Origin: Sphingobium faniae
Lineage (GTDB): Bacteria > Pseudomonadota > Alphaproteobacteria > Sphingomonadales > Sphingomonadaceae
DNA: 64,000 bases
Assembly (NCBI GenBank): GCA_900100475.1
Contig: FMTU01000006.1
Coordinates: forward strand, 186,001-250,000
Direction of reading: 5' to 3'
Part shown: piece after piece, positions 63,215 through 64,000 of the stretch
How the letters are laid out: each line of letters opens with the position of its first letter
Numbering within the stretch: the first letter of the stretch is position 1
Notes under the pieces: model-generated
Told to the model about the DNA's origin: nothing
The model's database searches: none
The model's input: the letters and a program-made list of their open reading frames with translations, nothing else
Translations under genes and position numbers: made by a program

Positions 63215-63790
63215 ATGACAGACCCCTTTGACCTGTTCGATGACTGGTATGCCGAAGCCCGCCAGAGCGAGATCAACGACAGCAACGCCATGGCGCTGGC
63301 CACCGCCGATGAACGCGGGCGGCCTTCGGTGCGGATGGTGCTGCTCAAAGGCCATGGGCCGGACGGCTTCATCTTCTACACCAATTTCGAGGGGCGCAAG
63401 GCGGGCGAACTGCTGGACAATCCGCACGCCGCCCTGCTGTTCCACTGGAAGTCGCTGCGGCGGCAGGTACGGATCGAAGGGCCGGTCGGGCGCGTGGACG
63501 ACGCCACCGCCGACGCCTATTTCGCGACGCGCAGCCGGGACAGCCAGTTGGGCGCATGGGCTTCGGACCAGTCCCGGCCGCTGGCGTCGCGGGATCTGTT
63601 CATGGCGCGCTATGAGGAAGCGGCGACACGGTTCGAAGGCGGGCCGGTGCCGCGCCCGCCGCACTGGTCAGGCTTTCGCGTGAAGCCGCAGCGGATCGAA
63701 TTCTGGCAGGACCGCGAGCATCGCCTGCACGAACGCCACCTGTTCACACGGCATGGCGAGGATTGGGATGAAGGGATGCTGTATCCCTGA
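63215..63790 (+). CDS. pdxH: Pyridoxamine 5'-phosphate oxidase
   Basis: Makes PLP from pyridoxine or pyridoxamine phosphate with FMN and O2. The 191-residue protein has MALATADERGRPSVRMVLLKG, IFYTNFEGRKAGELLDNP, LFHWKSLRRQVRIEGPV and the C-terminal signature FWQDREHRLHERHLF. N- and C-termini are intact. It is divergent from the J-protein gene. Confidence 0.97.
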   Translation: MTDPFDLFDDWYAEARQSEINDSNAMALATADERGRPSVRMVLLKGHGPDGFIFYTNFEGRKAGELLDNPHAALLFHWKSLRRQVRIEGPVGRVDDATADAYFATRSRDSQLGAWASDQSRPLASRDLFMARYEEAATRFEGGPVPRPPHWSGFRVKPQRIEFWQDREHRLHERHLFTRHGEDWDEGMLYP

Positions 63791-63810
63791 ACAGGGCAGG
63801 ACGTCCTGGA

Positions 63811-63854
63811 GCGATTTCCAAGCGATCGGAAACGATCGCTGGTTAAGAAATCGC
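63811..63854. repeat. Nested palindrome (REP-like) after pdxH
   Basis: The outer stem GCGATTTC/GAAATCGC (63811-63818 with 63847-63854) encloses a perfect inner stem AGCGATCG/CGATCGCT around a GAAA loop. The head GGAGCGATTTC resembles the elements at 53194 and 63871. It lies just after the pdxH stop and may also stop transcription. Confidence 0.75.
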
Positions 63855-63870
63855 GGCAAACAAGGGGATT

Positions 63871-63911
63871 TAGAGCAGCGATCTGATCCAATCAGATCGA
63901 AAACCGCTCTA
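63871..63911. repeat. Second nested palindrome (REP-like), overlaps a stop codon
   Basis: The outer stem TAGAGC/GCTCTA encloses a perfect 9-bp inner stem CGATCTGAT/ATCAGATCG with loop CCA. Read on the minus strand it opens AGAGCGGTTTTC, like the other copies. The TAG of the minus-strand gene at the window edge lies within its right arm. Confidence 0.8.
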
Positions 63912-64000
63912 GCCCCGGCCGCGATAGCCCGGCACGTCCTGCGAGGGGAGCCATAGCCCGGCTGGCGGATCGTCCGATTGCCAGAAGACGTCGATGGGGA
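63909..64000 (-). CDS. C-terminal fragment of an unknown protein (cut by window edge)
   Basis: About 30 codons are visible, reading DVFWQSDDPPAGLWLPSQD, then VPGYRGRG and a TAG stop. Third codon positions are G/C-rich as in real genes here. Too little is present to name a family. Its stop falls inside a palindromic repeat. Confidence 0.6.
   Translation of the reverse strand, partial: PIDVFWQSDDPPAGLWLPSQDVPGYRGRG

Overview
This 64 kb window looks like ordinary core chromosome of a high-GC alphaproteobacterium, most likely Sphingomonadaceae (Sphingobium/Sphingomonas-like; the genus cannot be fixed from sequence alone). The evidence is the strong G/C bias at third codon positions, a long SUF operon led by an Rrf2 regulator, a crtI-type carotenoid desaturase, Psp and Lpt/RpoN loci of alphaproteobacterial type, and short AGAGCG/TTTC palindromes between genes. 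I see no phage, insertion sequence, CRISPR array, rRNA or plasmid gene. One tRNA (Val, TAC) is present. Genes are cut at both edges: a GGDEF protein at the left and a minus-strand C-terminus at the right.

Layout. 0-9 kb: GGDEF enzyme, GST, acetyl-CoA synthetase, UbiH-type hydroxylase, IlvE, threonine aldolase, EamA exporter, an SDR. 9.1-15 kb: the minus-strand SUF operon (rrf2-sufB-orf151-sufC-sufD-sufS-DUF59-sufA); sufE lies apart at 19.8 kb. 15-20 kb: AraC regulator, pyrD, gamma-glutamyltransferase, a lipoprotein, SufE. 20.3-23.8 kb: a phage-shock locus (57-aa protein, pspA, pspB, pspC, two small membrane proteins) with divergent pspF and a clear sigma-54 promoter. 23.8-27.3 kb: Lrp regulator, phenylalanine hydroxylase, HPPD, hydroxyacyl-CoA dehydrogenase. 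27.4-32 kb: ybgC-tolQRAB-pal. 32-36 kb: MFS sugar transporter, HdeD, CorA, a cyclophilin. 36.2-41.7 kb: lptA-lptC-rnd on the minus strand, a glycine-rich double cold-shock protein, then lptB-rpoN on the plus strand. 41.8-46.5 kb: D-amino-acid aminotransferase, an odd wHTH protein, tRNA-Val, tldD, DUF924. 46.6-48.4 kb: glnK-amtB behind a consensus sigma-54 promoter. 48.5-52 kb: LOG protein, crtI, and a dmeR-dmeF nickel/cobalt sensor-exporter pair. 52-59 kb: serine hydrolase, recQ, sulfurtransferase/phosphatase-like protein, an HI0933-family flavoprotein with no standard start codon, SLC13 permease. 59-64 kb: aroC, fabI, YihY, a J-protein, pdxH.

How the genes connect. rpoN encodes the sigma factor for two promoters in the window (psp and glnK-amtB), whose -24 halves are identical over 14 bases. 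The SUF genes form one coupled unit with a Fe-S-type Rrf2 regulator. lptA, lptB and lptC belong to one LPS-export machine, but the usual rnd-lptC-lptA-lptB-rpoN row is broken by an apparent inversion.

I found no convincing new multi-gene system. The best leads are local: an unknown protein inside the SUF operon, a 17-bp tandem duplication at the rrf2-sufB junction, a flavoprotein apparently starting at ATT, a pseudo-receiver/winged-helix fusion, an operator that overlaps a start codon, and an orphan minus-strand terminator that may end a small RNA.
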